Below the pieces are notes generated by a model that saw nothing but the letters and a program-made list of their open reading frames with translations, was not told the DNA's origin and searched no databases. Below, piece after piece: positions 16,406 to 25,400 of a DNA stretch of 64,000 nucleotides. Position 1 is the stretch's first letter; each line of letters begins with the position of its first letter. The position numbers and the translations under genes were made by a program. This stretch comes from G965202665 sp965243835 (GTDB lineage Bacteria; Actinomycetota; Acidimicrobiia; Spongiisociales; Spongiisociaceae), in NCBI GenBank assembly GCA_965243835.1, contig OZ251578.1, positions 1,054,001 through 1,118,000 of the forward strand, read 5' to 3'.

Positions 16406-17479
16406 TTGGTTGCGGCGGTGGTGTTCGGCGGTCCCTCGCCGGAGCATGACATCAGCATTCTCACCGGGTTGCAGTTGGCCCGGTTGTTGTCGGAGGCGGG
16501 GCGGGAGCCGGCGGTCATCTACTGGGCCAAGACCGGACGTTGGTTCCGGGTGGCGGCCGACAATGAAGCCGCCGATTTTGCGGACGGCCCTCCCCGCAAA
16601 GCCCAGGAGTTGCGCTTCACGGCCGAGCCGGGGGAGGGGTGGTCGGCCAAGCGCCGTCCGCTGGGGGTGGAGCGGGCCTTGCTGTGCTGTCACGGCTCCC
16701 CGGGGGAGGACGGGACGTTGCAAAGCGCGCTGGATTTGGCGGGCGTACGCTACTCCGGCCCCGACGCCTCCCACTCCGCCATGTGCATGGACAAACTGGC
16801 TTTCGGGGCCTTGCTGGCGACGGCGGGCCTGCCCACCCTGCCCCGTCTGCCGGTGCGCCCGGGCAACCCCCCCGCATTCGACCCCCCCTACATCGTCAAA
16901 CCCCGTTTCGGCGGGTCTTCCATCGGCATCGAAATAGTGGAAGACTACGCCACCGCCGCCGCCTTGGCTTCCTCCTCCGCCCATATGAGCCGGGGGGCGG
17001 TGCTGGAACCGTATCTGGAGGGAAGCCGCGACCTGAACGTGGCGGTGCGCACCTACCCGGAGTTGCAGTTGTCGGCCATCGAAGCCCCCCGGAGCGGGGC
17101 CTTCTACGGCTACGAGGAGAAGTACCTGTCCGGGGGAGGCATCGAAGGGGCGGAGCGGGAACTCCCCGCCCGCCTCCCCCCGGAGACGGAGGGAAAGATA
17201 CGCTCCTTGGCGATGGAAACGGCCGCGTGGGCCGGGATTCGCTCCATGGCCCGCCTCGATTTCCTGGAACGGGACGGGGAGGTGTGGGTCAACGAGGCCA
17301 ACACCATTCCCGGCAGCCTGTCCTTGTACCTGTGGGTGGACCCGCCGTTGCCGCGCTCCCGGCTGGCCTGCGACCTGCTGGACGAGCTGGAAACCATGCC
17401 CCCCCGCCGCTTCTCCACCGCCGGGGCGGACGGGGCCGCCCTGCGGGACGCGGCCGCCATCGCCCGCAAACTCGGTTAG
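16406..17479 (+). CDS. ddl: D-alanine--D-alanine ligase
   Basis: The 357-residue ATP-grasp enzyme joins two D-alanines for peptidoglycan synthesis in the cytoplasm. It begins VAAVVFGGPSPEHDISILTG, the Ddl N-terminal signature. It continues with YSGPDASHSAMCMDK, IVKPRFGGSSIGIE, RLDFLERDGEVWVNEANTIPGS and the expected length. The end motif has Ala in NEANTIPG where many Ddl proteins have Val, and the loop after it (SLSLYLWV) is unusual, so a slightly different specificity cannot be excluded. The start is a TTG preceded by GGAGGAGGAAAGG. Several G-runs at about 16329-16363 precede the ribosome site. Confidence 0.9.
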   Translation: MVAAVVFGGPSPEHDISILTGLQLARLLSEAGREPAVIYWAKTGRWFRVAADNEAADFADGPPRKAQELRFTAEPGEGWSAKRRPLGVERALLCCHGSPGEDGTLQSALDLAGVRYSGPDASHSAMCMDKLAFGALLATAGLPTLPRLPVRPGNPPAFDPPYIVKPRFGGSSIGIEIVEDYATAAALASSSAHMSRGAVLEPYLEGSRDLNVAVRTYPELQLSAIEAPRSGAFYGYEEKYLSGGGIEGAERELPARLPPETEGKIRSLAMETAAWAGIRSMARLDFLERDGEVWVNEANTIPGSLSLYLWVDPPLPRSRLACDLLDELETMPPRRFSTAGADGAALRDAAAIARKLG

Positions 17480-17482
17480 AGC

Positions 17483-17506
17483 CCGGGCCGGAACCCGGCC
17501 CGGTTT
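17483..17506 (+). terminator. Hairpin after ddl
   Basis: CCGGGCCGG, a three-base AAC loop and CCGGCCCGG form a perfect 9-bp stem, followed by TTT. It starts four bases after the ddl stop. The T-run is short, so termination may be partial. Confidence 0.55.
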
Positions 17507-17549
17507 CCGGTCAGAGGTTGGAGGTTGTGGAGGTTGAGGGGTTGGAGGG

Positions 17550-17783
17550 TCAGAGGTTGACGACCGGGCAGGTCAGGGTGCGGGTGATGCCGTTCACCGC
17601 CTGGATTTTGGCCACCACCAAACGCCCCAGTGCGTCCACGTCCGCCGCTTCGGCCCGCACCACCACGTCGTAGGGTCCGGTGACGTCCTGGGCGGAGATT
17701 ACGCCTTCGATAATCCCCACTTGCTCGGCGACCACTTTCGCCTTGCCGACTTCGGTCTGGATCAGAACATAGGCTTCAACCAT
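17550..17783 (-). CDS. Stand-alone Lrp/AsnC ligand-binding (RAM) domain protein
   Basis: The 77-residue protein consists only of the alpha-beta ligand-binding domain of Lrp/AsnC regulators. It begins EAYVLIQTEVGKAKVVAEQV, then ISAQDVTGPYDVVVRAEA and NGITRTLTCPVV. There is no helix-turn-helix. Such SMART (stand-alone RAM) proteins form dimers or octamers, bind amino acids and can mix with full-length Lrp relatives or modulate enzymes. Small actinobacterial versions are common near central-metabolism genes. It converges on ddl and is separated from it by a hairpin and a GGTTGGAGG-like repetitive stretch. Confidence 0.85.
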   Translation of the reverse strand: MVEAYVLIQTEVGKAKVVAEQVGIIEGVISAQDVTGPYDVVVRAEAADVDALGRLVVAKIQAVNGITRTLTCPVVNL

Positions 17784-17906
17784 TGAGGCTCCTCTCTCGT
17801 TTGAAAGTCCAACTATACAGGCGCCCGCCGGGTCGCCGCCCGGCGGAAACCGATTTTCCCGTATTCGCCGCCCCCGCCGGCGCCCGACGGCCGGGAGTAA
17901 AGCAGA

Positions 17907-18119
17907 TTAGCGGCCTTCGGAACCGATGCGGACCGTATGCGCCCACCGCCGCCCCCCGTCCTCCTCCACCGCAAAGTTGATGCGTTGCCCCTGGCGCAAC
18001 AGGCGGAACAGGCTGCCCGCCAACGACCCGGGCCGCAGGTAGACCTCGCTCCGGTCGTCATCGCACACCACCACCCCCGCCCCGGTGTTCGGGTCGTAAA
18101 TTTTCACTACGCCTTGCAT
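17907..18119 (-). CDS. Cold-shock-domain-like small nucleic-acid-binding protein
   Basis: The 70-residue product begins MQGVVKIYDPNTGAGVVVCDDD and ends INFAVEEDGGRRWAHTVRI. This pattern (GVVKxYDxxxGxGxxxxDD, hydrophobic strand, VxFxVEE) is that of a single OB-fold cold-shock domain. The usual aromatic RNP residues are only partly conserved, so nucleic-acid binding is likely but not certain. The start was chosen at the ATG where homology begins; the frame is open further upstream to 18359 without meaning. It is divergent from recG. Confidence 0.65.
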   Translation of the reverse strand: MQGVVKIYDPNTGAGVVVCDDDRSEVYLRPGSLAGSLFRLLRQGQRINFAVEEDGGRRWAHTVRIGSEGR

Positions 18120-18291
18120 GCCGGGGCATTCTACCCCGCCCGGGGCCGCGCCGCGCGCCCCCGTAGCATTACGAGTACAATTACAATCGGGGGCATGCGC
18201 CGGACTTTGCTTTCCCCTGGTTGCGCGGAGGTTGCGTTGGCGACGACCGGAGAGACCGGAGAAGCGACGGGAGGGCTTTATTCTGGGAGAC

Positions 18292-20523
18292 ATGGAAGAG
18301 GCAGGAGACACAGGGGAGGCGCGGCCCGCGCGGCCGGAGCCGATCGGGGCGGGGCGCAACCTGGCCTATCTGACCGGCATCGGGGTGGATGAGATCAAGG
18401 TGTTGCGGGGGCGGCGGGCCAAGGCCTTGCGGGACGCCGGGATCGTTTCCATCACCGATTTGCTGTTCCACATTCCGCGTCGCTACCTGGACCGCTCCCA
18501 GAAAGTCCCGCTGGGGGAGGTCCCGGAAGGGGACGATGTGACCGTTTTGGGGACGGTCGGCAGCGTGCGCACCCGTCGTCCGCGGCGCAACCTGGTGATG
18601 GTGGAGGCGATGGTGTCCGACGAAACCGGTTCCCTGAAAGCGGTCTGGTTCAACCAGGAGTTCCGCGCCGGGCAACTAAGGCAGGGAACGGAGGTGGCCC
18701 TGTCCGGGAAAGTGGAGCGCTTCCGGGGGCGGCCGCAGATGAACTCCCCGGCGGTGGACGTGCTGGGCAAAGGGCCGGAAAGTTTGGAGACGGGACGGGT
18801 GGTGCCCATCTACCGGGCGGTGGGGTCGGCCGGTTCCGGACATCTGCGACGGGGCATTTTCGACGCCCTGCGCCGCTCCCGCCCCATCCCCGACCCGTTG
18901 CCCGCCGACCTCCTCCGCCGCTACCGGTTGCCGGAGCGCGACTCCGCCCTGGTCGACGTTCATTTTCCGGAGAAGGTCGCCGACGCCTACCGGGCCCGTC
19001 GCCGCTTGGCCTTCGACGAGTTTTTCCGGTTGGAGGCGGCCCTGGCCATGGCCAAGCAACGGAACCTGAGCGAGGAAACGGGCATCGTCCACCCGCCCGA
19101 CCCGCCCCTGGTGCGCCGTTTTCTACAGGGCCTGCCCTTTGAGTTGACCGGGGCGCAACGGCGGGTGATAGCCGAAATCGACGATGACATGTCCCGCCCG
19201 CACGCCATGCATCGCCTGTTGCAGGGGGAGGTCGGCTCCGGCAAGACGGTGGCGGCCGCGGCCGCCGCCCTCACCGCGGTGGCGGGCGGTTACCAGGCGG
19301 CGGTGATGGCCCCCACCGAGGTGTTGGCCGGTCAGCACTACCGGGGAGTCCGGGCCCTGCTCGACGCGGCCGGAATGGCCCCTCGACCGGACGAGGAGTC
19401 CCTGTTCCACCGGCCGGAACAAAACCCTGGAGGGGAAACCATCAGGGCGGCCCTGCTCACCAAGGACGAGTCCGAAGCCAACTTCCGCCCCCCGGGCCGC
19501 ACCACCCGGGAGGAGCTCCGGGAGATGATCGGGAAAGGGGAGGTGAATCTCGTGTTCGGCACCCACGCCCTCCTCTCCGCCGGGGTGCGCTTCCACCGGT
19601 TGGGGGCGGCGGTGGTGGACGAGCAGCACCGTTTCGGAGTGCGGCAACGGTTGCGCCTGCGGGAGAAAGCGGGGGAGGCCGCCCCCGATATGCTGATTAT
19701 GACCGCCACCCCCATTCCCCGCACTTTGGCCATGACCCTCTACGGCGACCTGGATGTATCCACCCTGGACGAAATGCCTCCCGGCCGTTCCCCGATCCGC
19801 ACCTGGACGGTCGACAAATCCGCAACGGGACTGCGCCGGGTGTACGAGGCGATTCGGGAGGAGGCGGGCCGGGGCAGGCAGGCGTTCGTGGTGTGCCCGC
19901 GGGTGGAGGACACCGACAAGTCGGAGGCGGCTTCGGCGGAAGCCGAACACCGGAGGTTGCGGAAGGACCTGCCCGACCTGCGCCTGGGCTTGTTGCACGG
20001 CCGGATGCGGGCGGCCGACAAAGACCGGGTGATGGCCGAGTTCCGGGCCGGGGCGCGGGACGTTCTGGTGGCCACCACCGTCATCGAAGTGGGGATCGAC
20101 GTCCCCAACGCCACGCTGATGGTGATCCGGGATGCGGACCGGTTCGGCCTCAGCCAGCTTCATCAGTTGCGGGGCCGGGTGGGGCGGGGCCGCCATCCCT
20201 CCCAGTGCATCCTGGTGGCCGAGCCGTCCACCGAGGAGGGCGCGGCCCGCATTCAGGCGATGGCGGACATCGACGACGGGTTCATACTGGCCGAAAAAGA
20301 CCTGGAACTGCGCAAGCCGGGCACGGTGTTCGGGTCCCGCCAGTCGGGGGTGTCCGATTTGAAAGCGGCCAACATCCTGCGGGACGTCAAAGAACTGGGG
20401 CAGGCGCGCCAAGAGGCCTTCGCCCTCGTGGAGGAGGACCCGAAACTGGAGGGTTGCCCGGAGTTGCGGGAAGAAGTGCGGGCCCTGCTGGGGGACGATG
20501 TGGAATGGCTGTTCGCCTCATGA
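18292..20523 (+). CDS. recG: ATP-dependent DNA helicase RecG
   Basis: The 743-residue protein reverses stalled replication forks and processes recombination intermediates. It has the N-terminal wedge/OB domain (GxGxxxxxxL, DLLFHIPRRYLDRS), Walker A GEVGSGKTVAAA, the DExH-box variant VVDEQHRFGVRQR, ATPIPRTLAMTLYGDLD, HGRM, VATTVIEVGIDVPNAT and QLRGRVGRG. The start ATG at 18292 has GGGAGA just upstream; the open frame reaches 18118 but that extension is low-complexity. Between Walker A and the DEQH motif lies an insertion of roughly 60 residues (about 19370-19520) absent from short RecG proteins. It begins the recG-rsmD-coaD run. Confidence 0.92.
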   Translation: MEEAGDTGEARPARPEPIGAGRNLAYLTGIGVDEIKVLRGRRAKALRDAGIVSITDLLFHIPRRYLDRSQKVPLGEVPEGDDVTVLGTVGSVRTRRPRRNLVMVEAMVSDETGSLKAVWFNQEFRAGQLRQGTEVALSGKVERFRGRPQMNSPAVDVLGKGPESLETGRVVPIYRAVGSAGSGHLRRGIFDALRRSRPIPDPLPADLLRRYRLPERDSALVDVHFPEKVADAYRARRRLAFDEFFRLEAALAMAKQRNLSEETGIVHPPDPPLVRRFLQGLPFELTGAQRRVIAEIDDDMSRPHAMHRLLQGEVGSGKTVAAAAAALTAVAGGYQAAVMAPTEVLAGQHYRGVRALLDAAGMAPRPDEESLFHRPEQNPGGETIRAALLTKDESEANFRPPGRTTREELREMIGKGEVNLVFGTHALLSAGVRFHRLGAAVVDEQHRFGVRQRLRLREKAGEAAPDMLIMTATPIPRTLAMTLYGDLDVSTLDEMPPGRSPIRTWTVDKSATGLRRVYEAIREEAGRGRQAFVVCPRVEDTDKSEAASAEAEHRRLRKDLPDLRLGLLHGRMRAADKDRVMAEFRAGARDVLVATTVIEVGIDVPNATLMVIRDADRFGLSQLHQLRGRVGRGRHPSQCILVAEPSTEEGAARIQAMADIDDGFILAEKDLELRKPGTVFGSRQSGVSDLKAANILRDVKELGQARQEAFALVEEDPKLEGCPELREEVRALLGDDVEWLFAS

Positions 20524-20535
20524 GCTCATGATCTT

Positions 20536-21084
20536 ATGAGGGTGATCGCCGGCCGCGCCAAGGGGCGCCGTCTGAAAACCCCGCCCGGTCCCGGGGTGCG
20601 GCCGATGACCGACCGGATGCGGGAAGCGGTGTTTTCCTCCTTGGCGGCGGAGGTTCCCGGGGCGCGGGTGCTGGACTTGTACGCCGGGACCGGGTCGCTG
20701 GGTTTGGAGGCCCTCAGCCGGGGTGCGGCCGGGGCGGTGTTCGTGGAACGGGACCGGTCGGTGCTGGAAATCCTGCGTTCCAACATCGACCGGGTGGGCT
20801 TGGGAGGGCGGGCCTCCGGCGCGGAGGCGGGCCGTTTCCTGGCCGGGGCCTCCGCCCGCGACTCCTACGACCTGGTGTTCCTGGACCCCCCCTACCGGAC
20901 GCCGGACGAGCGGGTGGCGGAGGAGCTGGCGGCCGCCGGGCGGCTCTTGTCCCCGGGCGGGGCGGCGGTGGTGCATCGCCGGGCCGGGGGAGAAGTGTTG
21001 CGGGCGGAGGGTTTGACGCTGGAAGACGACCGCAACTACGGTTCCGCCCGGGTATTGCGTTATCGGCGGCGAACCGGGCGGTAA
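20536..21084 (+). CDS. rsmD: 16S rRNA (guanine(966)-N2)-methyltransferase RsmD
   Basis: The 182-residue enzyme methylates G966 of 16S rRNA during 30S assembly, using AdoMet. Visible signatures are RVIAGRAKGRRLKTP, the conserved RPMTDRMREAVFSSL, the AdoMet loop VLDLYAGTGSLGLEALSRGA and the catalytic FLDPPYRTPDE. It follows recG by 12 bases and precedes coaD, an order common in Actinobacteria. Confidence 0.92.
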   Translation: MRVIAGRAKGRRLKTPPGPGVRPMTDRMREAVFSSLAAEVPGARVLDLYAGTGSLGLEALSRGAAGAVFVERDRSVLEILRSNIDRVGLGGRASGAEAGRFLAGASARDSYDLVFLDPPYRTPDERVAEELAAAGRLLSPGGAAVVHRRAGGEVLRAEGLTLEDDRNYGSARVLRYRRRTGR

Positions 21085-21142
21085 ACTGGGAAAGCATGGC
21101 GACCACTAGCGGCCCTCGATTCGGCCACGGCAAGGAGGGGCG

Positions 21143-21619
21143 GTGACCACCGGTTTGTGTCCGGGGAGTTTCGACCCGCCCACCAACGGGCATGTCGACG
21201 TTATACGGCGCAGCGCCTCGGTGTTCGACCGGGTGGTGGCGGCCGTCATTCGCAACCCGTCCAAGGCTCCCATGTTCTCCGCCGAGGAGCGGGTGGAAAT
21301 GTTGGAGGAGCTGTTCTCCGACCTGCCGGCGGTGGAAGTGGCCTCCTTCGCCGGCCTGCTGGTGGATTTCGCCCTGGAGTCGGAGGTGGATGTGATCGTT
21401 AAAGGCCTGCGGGCGGTGTCCGATTTCGACTACGAGTTGCAGATGGCGCAGATGAATCACGGCCTGTCCCGGATCGACACCGTGTTCATTCCCACCAGCC
21501 CGGAATACGGTTATCTTTCCTCCTCCCTGGTAAAAGAGGTGGGCCGGCTGGGAGGGTCGGTGGACCGGTTGGTGCCCGCCGCCGTCGGCCGCAGACTGAA
21601 GGAACGGTGGTCGCAGTGA
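21143..21619 (+). CDS. coaD: Phosphopantetheine adenylyltransferase
   Basis: The 158-residue protein catalyses the penultimate step of coenzyme A synthesis, 4'-phosphopantetheine plus ATP to dephospho-CoA. The nucleotidyltransferase motif GSFDPPTNGHVDVI, the substrate region FDYELQMAQMN, and TSPEYGYLSSSLVKEV are intact. The GTG start has AGGAGGGG upstream. Its stop overlaps the next gene's GTG by four bases (GTGA), implying translational coupling. Confidence 0.95.
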   Translation: MTTGLCPGSFDPPTNGHVDVIRRSASVFDRVVAAVIRNPSKAPMFSAEERVEMLEELFSDLPAVEVASFAGLLVDFALESEVDVIVKGLRAVSDFDYELQMAQMNHGLSRIDTVFIPTSPEYGYLSSSLVKEVGRLGGSVDRLVPAAVGRRLKERWSQ

Positions 21620-22230
21620 CCGATTACGAACATCACGCCGCAGATCCGTTGCAACCGGGGCATCCGGAGGCGGACCCGTTGGACGGCATCGTGGAAGAGG
21701 CGGCCGCCTCCTCCCGGCCGCAGGGTTTTGCGGAAGGGCCGGACCTGCCCACGGTAGGGGAAATGCAGGACCTGATCGAAGAGATGATCCTGTCGGTGCA
21801 GTCGGCCAAATCGGTGCCCCTGTCCAGCAACGTAGTGGTGGACCGGGATCAGATGTTGGAAATGTTGCACATGTTGCGCGAACGGTTGCCGGACGAGATC
21901 CGGGCCGCCCGGTGGATGGTGCGGGAGCGGGAAATGTTCGTGTCCCGCACCAACGAGCAGGCCCGCGGCCTGGTGGCCAAGGCCCGCGACAAGGCCAACG
22001 AGTTGGTGAGCGAGTCCAACATCGTCGCCGAGGCCACCGAGGAGGCCAACATTCTGGTGCGCCGGGCCGAAGACGACGCCCACCGCATCCGGCTGGAAGC
22101 CGAGGACTATATGAACGACCGGCTGGAACGGCTGGAGGCGCTGCTGTCCCGCCTGCTCAACCAGACCCGCACTATGCGGGCCGAGCTGTACCAGGCCCTC
22201 CCCCTCGAAGACCCGCACGGCGGTCGATGA
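21616..22230 (+). CDS. SepIVA/DivIVA-like coiled-coil protein
   Basis: The 204-residue protein has a Pro/Ala-rich N-terminus and then a long helical region from about residue 45 (TVGEMQDLIEEMILSVQSAKSVPLSSNVVVDRDQML...) with heptad character and no membrane segment. Arrangement and position next to coaD match the actinobacterial septation protein SepIVA, a DivIVA-family factor needed for cell division in mycobacteria. The GTG at 21616 overlaps the coaD stop; an earlier in-frame GTG at 21607 is possible. The ribosomal-protein genes that often follow in Actinobacteria (DUF177, rpmF) are absent: the giant surface-protein gene comes next. Confidence 0.75.
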   Translation: MTDYEHHAADPLQPGHPEADPLDGIVEEAAASSRPQGFAEGPDLPTVGEMQDLIEEMILSVQSAKSVPLSSNVVVDRDQMLEMLHMLRERLPDEIRAARWMVREREMFVSRTNEQARGLVAKARDKANELVSESNIVAEATEEANILVRRAEDDAHRIRLEAEDYMNDRLERLEALLSRLLNQTRTMRAELYQALPLEDPHGGR

Positions 22231-22359
22231 GAACCGGACTTTTCCCGTCCACCGGAGGGCAACCGGCCCGGCTGGGCCGTCTCCCCGGCCAACCGCTCCG
22301 TTCCTAGCGGGGAGACCCGTTCCCATCGGGGAAATTCAGTGCTTTAACCGGGATGCGAT

Positions 22360-22388
22360 TTGACATAAACGGGGGGGGGGGGTAGTGT
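22360..22388 (+). promoter_or_regulatory. Promoter with poly-G spacer upstream of giant surface protein
   Basis: TTGACA at 22360-22365 is a perfect -35 box. Seventeen bases later TAGTGT at 22383-22388 fits the TAnnnT pattern of an actinobacterial -10. The 17-base spacer is TAAAC plus twelve G residues. With the optimal 17-base spacing the promoter should be in a high-expression state, and loss or gain of one or two G would weaken it. Transcription would start near 22395, giving a leader of about 54 bases. Boxes and spacing are seen; activity is inferred. Confidence 0.65.
22371..22382 (+). repeat. Homopolymeric tract of 12 G
   Basis: Twelve consecutive G residues form the longest homopolymer I noticed in the window. 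They lie wholly inside a promoter spacer. Tracts of this length slip readily during replication and are the hallmark of phase-variable promoters such as porA and opc in Neisseria. Confidence 0.85.
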
Positions 22389-22405
22389 TTTGCGACATCG
22401 GGTCA

Positions 22406-22423
22406 GTATCCTGTATTGGATAC
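22406..22423 (+). promoter_or_regulatory. Inverted repeat in the leader of the surface-protein gene
   Basis: GTATCC, a six-base TGTATT loop and GGATAC form a perfect inverted repeat between the -10 box and the ribosome site. It could be an operator for a dimeric regulator or a weak leader hairpin. No regulator gene for it is evident nearby. Confidence 0.4.
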
Positions 22424-22448
22424 GTAGATAGTTGATGGGAGATACGTT

Positions 22449-25400
22449 GTGAGACGCGTGGCGGGTTTGGGGTTGTTGATAGGTTTGGCGGCGGCGTTGT
22501 TGCCCGCCGCGCCTGTTCCGGTAGGGGCGCAGGTTACCATTTCCTTGTCGGTTCAGGATTCGTCCATGAACATGGTGACGGGGATTCCCGAGGATGGCGG
22601 GGCGGCGACCTTGACCTTGGTTATCAGCGCTTCAGGTGCGATTTCACCGGCGGTTCCCGTAAATGTGACATTTACGGGTGGTACCGCTACCAGGGGACAG
22701 TCGAATGATTTTACGGGGCCTAATACGGTGACTTATTCTATAGGCGGTTCCATAGGTACGGAGAACAGGCAAGATTTTGTGATTACGCCGATTGATGACA
22801 ACGTTGCGGAAGGCGATGAGACGATTGTGATTTCCGCTACTGCGACGGGTTATACGATTGCCGATATAACTTTGAATATTATTGATGATGACGACGATAT
22901 TGTATTGTCGTTTGATGATGGTAATGATTCCATGGCGGTGACGGGGGTGTCCGAAGAGGGCGGGGCGCAGACGGTGCGGGTGGTGGCCACGGCGCAGGAG
23001 GCGCCAACGAGCGAGGTGACGGTGACGGTGACGGTGGGGGGCGGGGCGAGTACGGCCACTCCCACTACCGAGTATGCTATTTCGGCCTCGAGTGCGACGG
23101 TGATTATCGCCGTCGGAGCGACCGTGGGCCGGTCGGCGGCATTGACGGTAACCCCGGTGTCTGATACTGATGTAGAGGGCGACCAATTTATTGAGTTTTC
23201 TGCGGTCACGACCCCGGGCAACACAATGTTATCTCCTGCTAATTTATATATTTTTGATGATGATGATGATGTTACGTTGAGCTTCGACGACGGACAAAGC
23301 ACGCCGTCGGAGGTGTCGGAGTTATCCGAGGACGGGGGAGGGCAGTCGGTGCGGATAGTGGCCACCGCGGCCCGGCCGGTGTCGGCGCAGGCGACGGTAA
23401 TGGTTACGGTGGCGGCCGGTTCGGCCGCGGAAACTACTGATTATACGGTTTCGGGCGCCACCGTGAGCGTGGTTATCAACAACGGGGATACGGTTGGGCG
23501 GGCGTCGACGGCGTTGACGTTTACCCCGGTTAATGATGCGTTGACGGAGGGGGACGAAACCATCCTGTTTTCGGGTACGGCCATCGGTACGACGCCTCCT
23601 TTGGATGTGCAACCGGCGAGTTTGGTGATCAATGACGCGGACACCGCGGTTACGTTGAGTTTCGACGACGGGAATCAGGCGGTGACGAGCGTAGAAGAAG
23701 ACGGGGGCGGGCAGATGGTGCGGGTGGTTGCCCAATTGGGAGCCGGGATTACGACGACGGCGGATTTGGAGGTGGCGGTTGCCATAGCGGACGGCACGGC
23801 CGTCGCCGCTGATTATTCGGCTCCGGCGTCGACGACGGTGACCATCAGAAGCGGGCAGTCGTCGGGGAGGTCGGCGTTGTTGACGGTTGCGCCGGTTGAT
23901 GATTTGTTGACGGAGGGGGACGAGACCATCTTGTTTTCGGGTACGTCCCCCGGTTTGGAGGTGACCTCGGCCGGTTTGGTGATCAAGGATGCGGACACCG
24001 CGGTTACGTTGAGTTTCGACGACGGCGGACAGGAGGTGACCAGCGTGGGGGAGGACGGGGGCGGGCAGACGGTGCGGGTGGTGGCCCGGTTGGGCGATGG
24101 GATTACCGCGGGGAGGGATTTGGAGGTGGCGGTGACGATAGGGAGCGGCGGCACGGCCGTCGCCGCTGATTATTCGGCTTCGGCGTCGTCGACGACGGCG
24201 ACGATCGTCAACGGGCGATCGTCGGGGGCATCGGCGTTGTTGACGATTACCCCGGTTGATGATTTGTTGACGGAGTCCTATGAGACGATCCTGTTTTCGG
24301 GTACGTCCCCCGGTTTGGATGTAACTTCGGGAAGTTTGCAGATTGTAGATGCGGACACCGGGGTTACGTTGAGTTTTCACGACGGGAATCAGCCGATAAC
24401 GGGGATCGACGAGAACGGCGGCGGGCAGTGGGTGCCGATGGTGGCCGAGTTGAGCGATGGATTTACCGCAGGGCAGGATCTGGTGGTGAGGGTACTCAGG
24501 GGCAGCGTGCCCGGATCTACGGTTACCTCCGCTGATCATGCAGGCGAGAGCTATAAGGATATTACCATCAGGAACGGAGATACGTCGGGGACGGCGTCAT
24601 TGTTTATTAGACCCATTGACGACAGGTATGCGGAGGGGGACGAGATCATTAGTTACGGGGGTACATCCCCCGGTTTGGTCGTACAGCCGACGAGTTTGGT
24701 GATTGAGGATGCTGATGTGATTGCGTTGAGTTTTGAGGACGGTCAGGGCTCTCCGTTGTCGGAAATATCCGAGGACGGGGGCGGGCGGTCGGTGCGGGTG
24801 GCGGCGAAGTTGGATAGGGGAGTCACCGCGCAGAGGAATCTGATGATGACGGTGGCGATCGAGGACGGCACCGCTGCCTCCGCTGATTATTCGGCGCCGG
24901 GGTCGGCGACGTTGACTATGAGAAGCGGGCATTCGTCGGCGACATCGGAGTTGTTGACCGTTACCCCGGTTGATGATGCGTTAGCGGAGGGGAACGAGAC
25001 CATCCTGTTTTCAGGTTCGACCGCCGGTTCCACCCCCGGTTTGAATACGCAACCGGCGAATTTGGTGATTGACGACGATGATGACGAGTTTACGTTGACG
25101 GTCAGCCCGGAGGGAGTTTGGGAGCACGCCGGCGGACAGCAGGTGACGGTAACGGCCGCCTTTGCGGGGACGGTAACGGCGGACACGACGGTTACGGTTA
25201 CGGCGGCGCCCGGCGGCGGGGCCGTCCTGGGCGGGCCGGGGCCGCCTCCCACGGGTGATTACCGGACCGACCTGCCCGCCGACGGACAGTTGACGTTCAG
25301 CATCAACAACGGGCAATCCGGCGGCTCCAATAGTTTCAACATTACGCCCGTGGCGGACAACGTAGACGAGTCGGCGACCATGGAGAAAGTGGATTTGACC

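Noticed and set aside
17510..17556. GGTTGGAGG-type repeated stretch after ddl
   Set aside because: The units are degenerate and short, and similar G-rich runs are expected at this GC level; no switching role is supported.
23260..25080. Regular repeats considered as a CRISPR array
   Set aside because: Units are 354-379 bases, are translated in frame and match Calx-beta domains; there are no short direct repeats with unique spacers and no cas genes.
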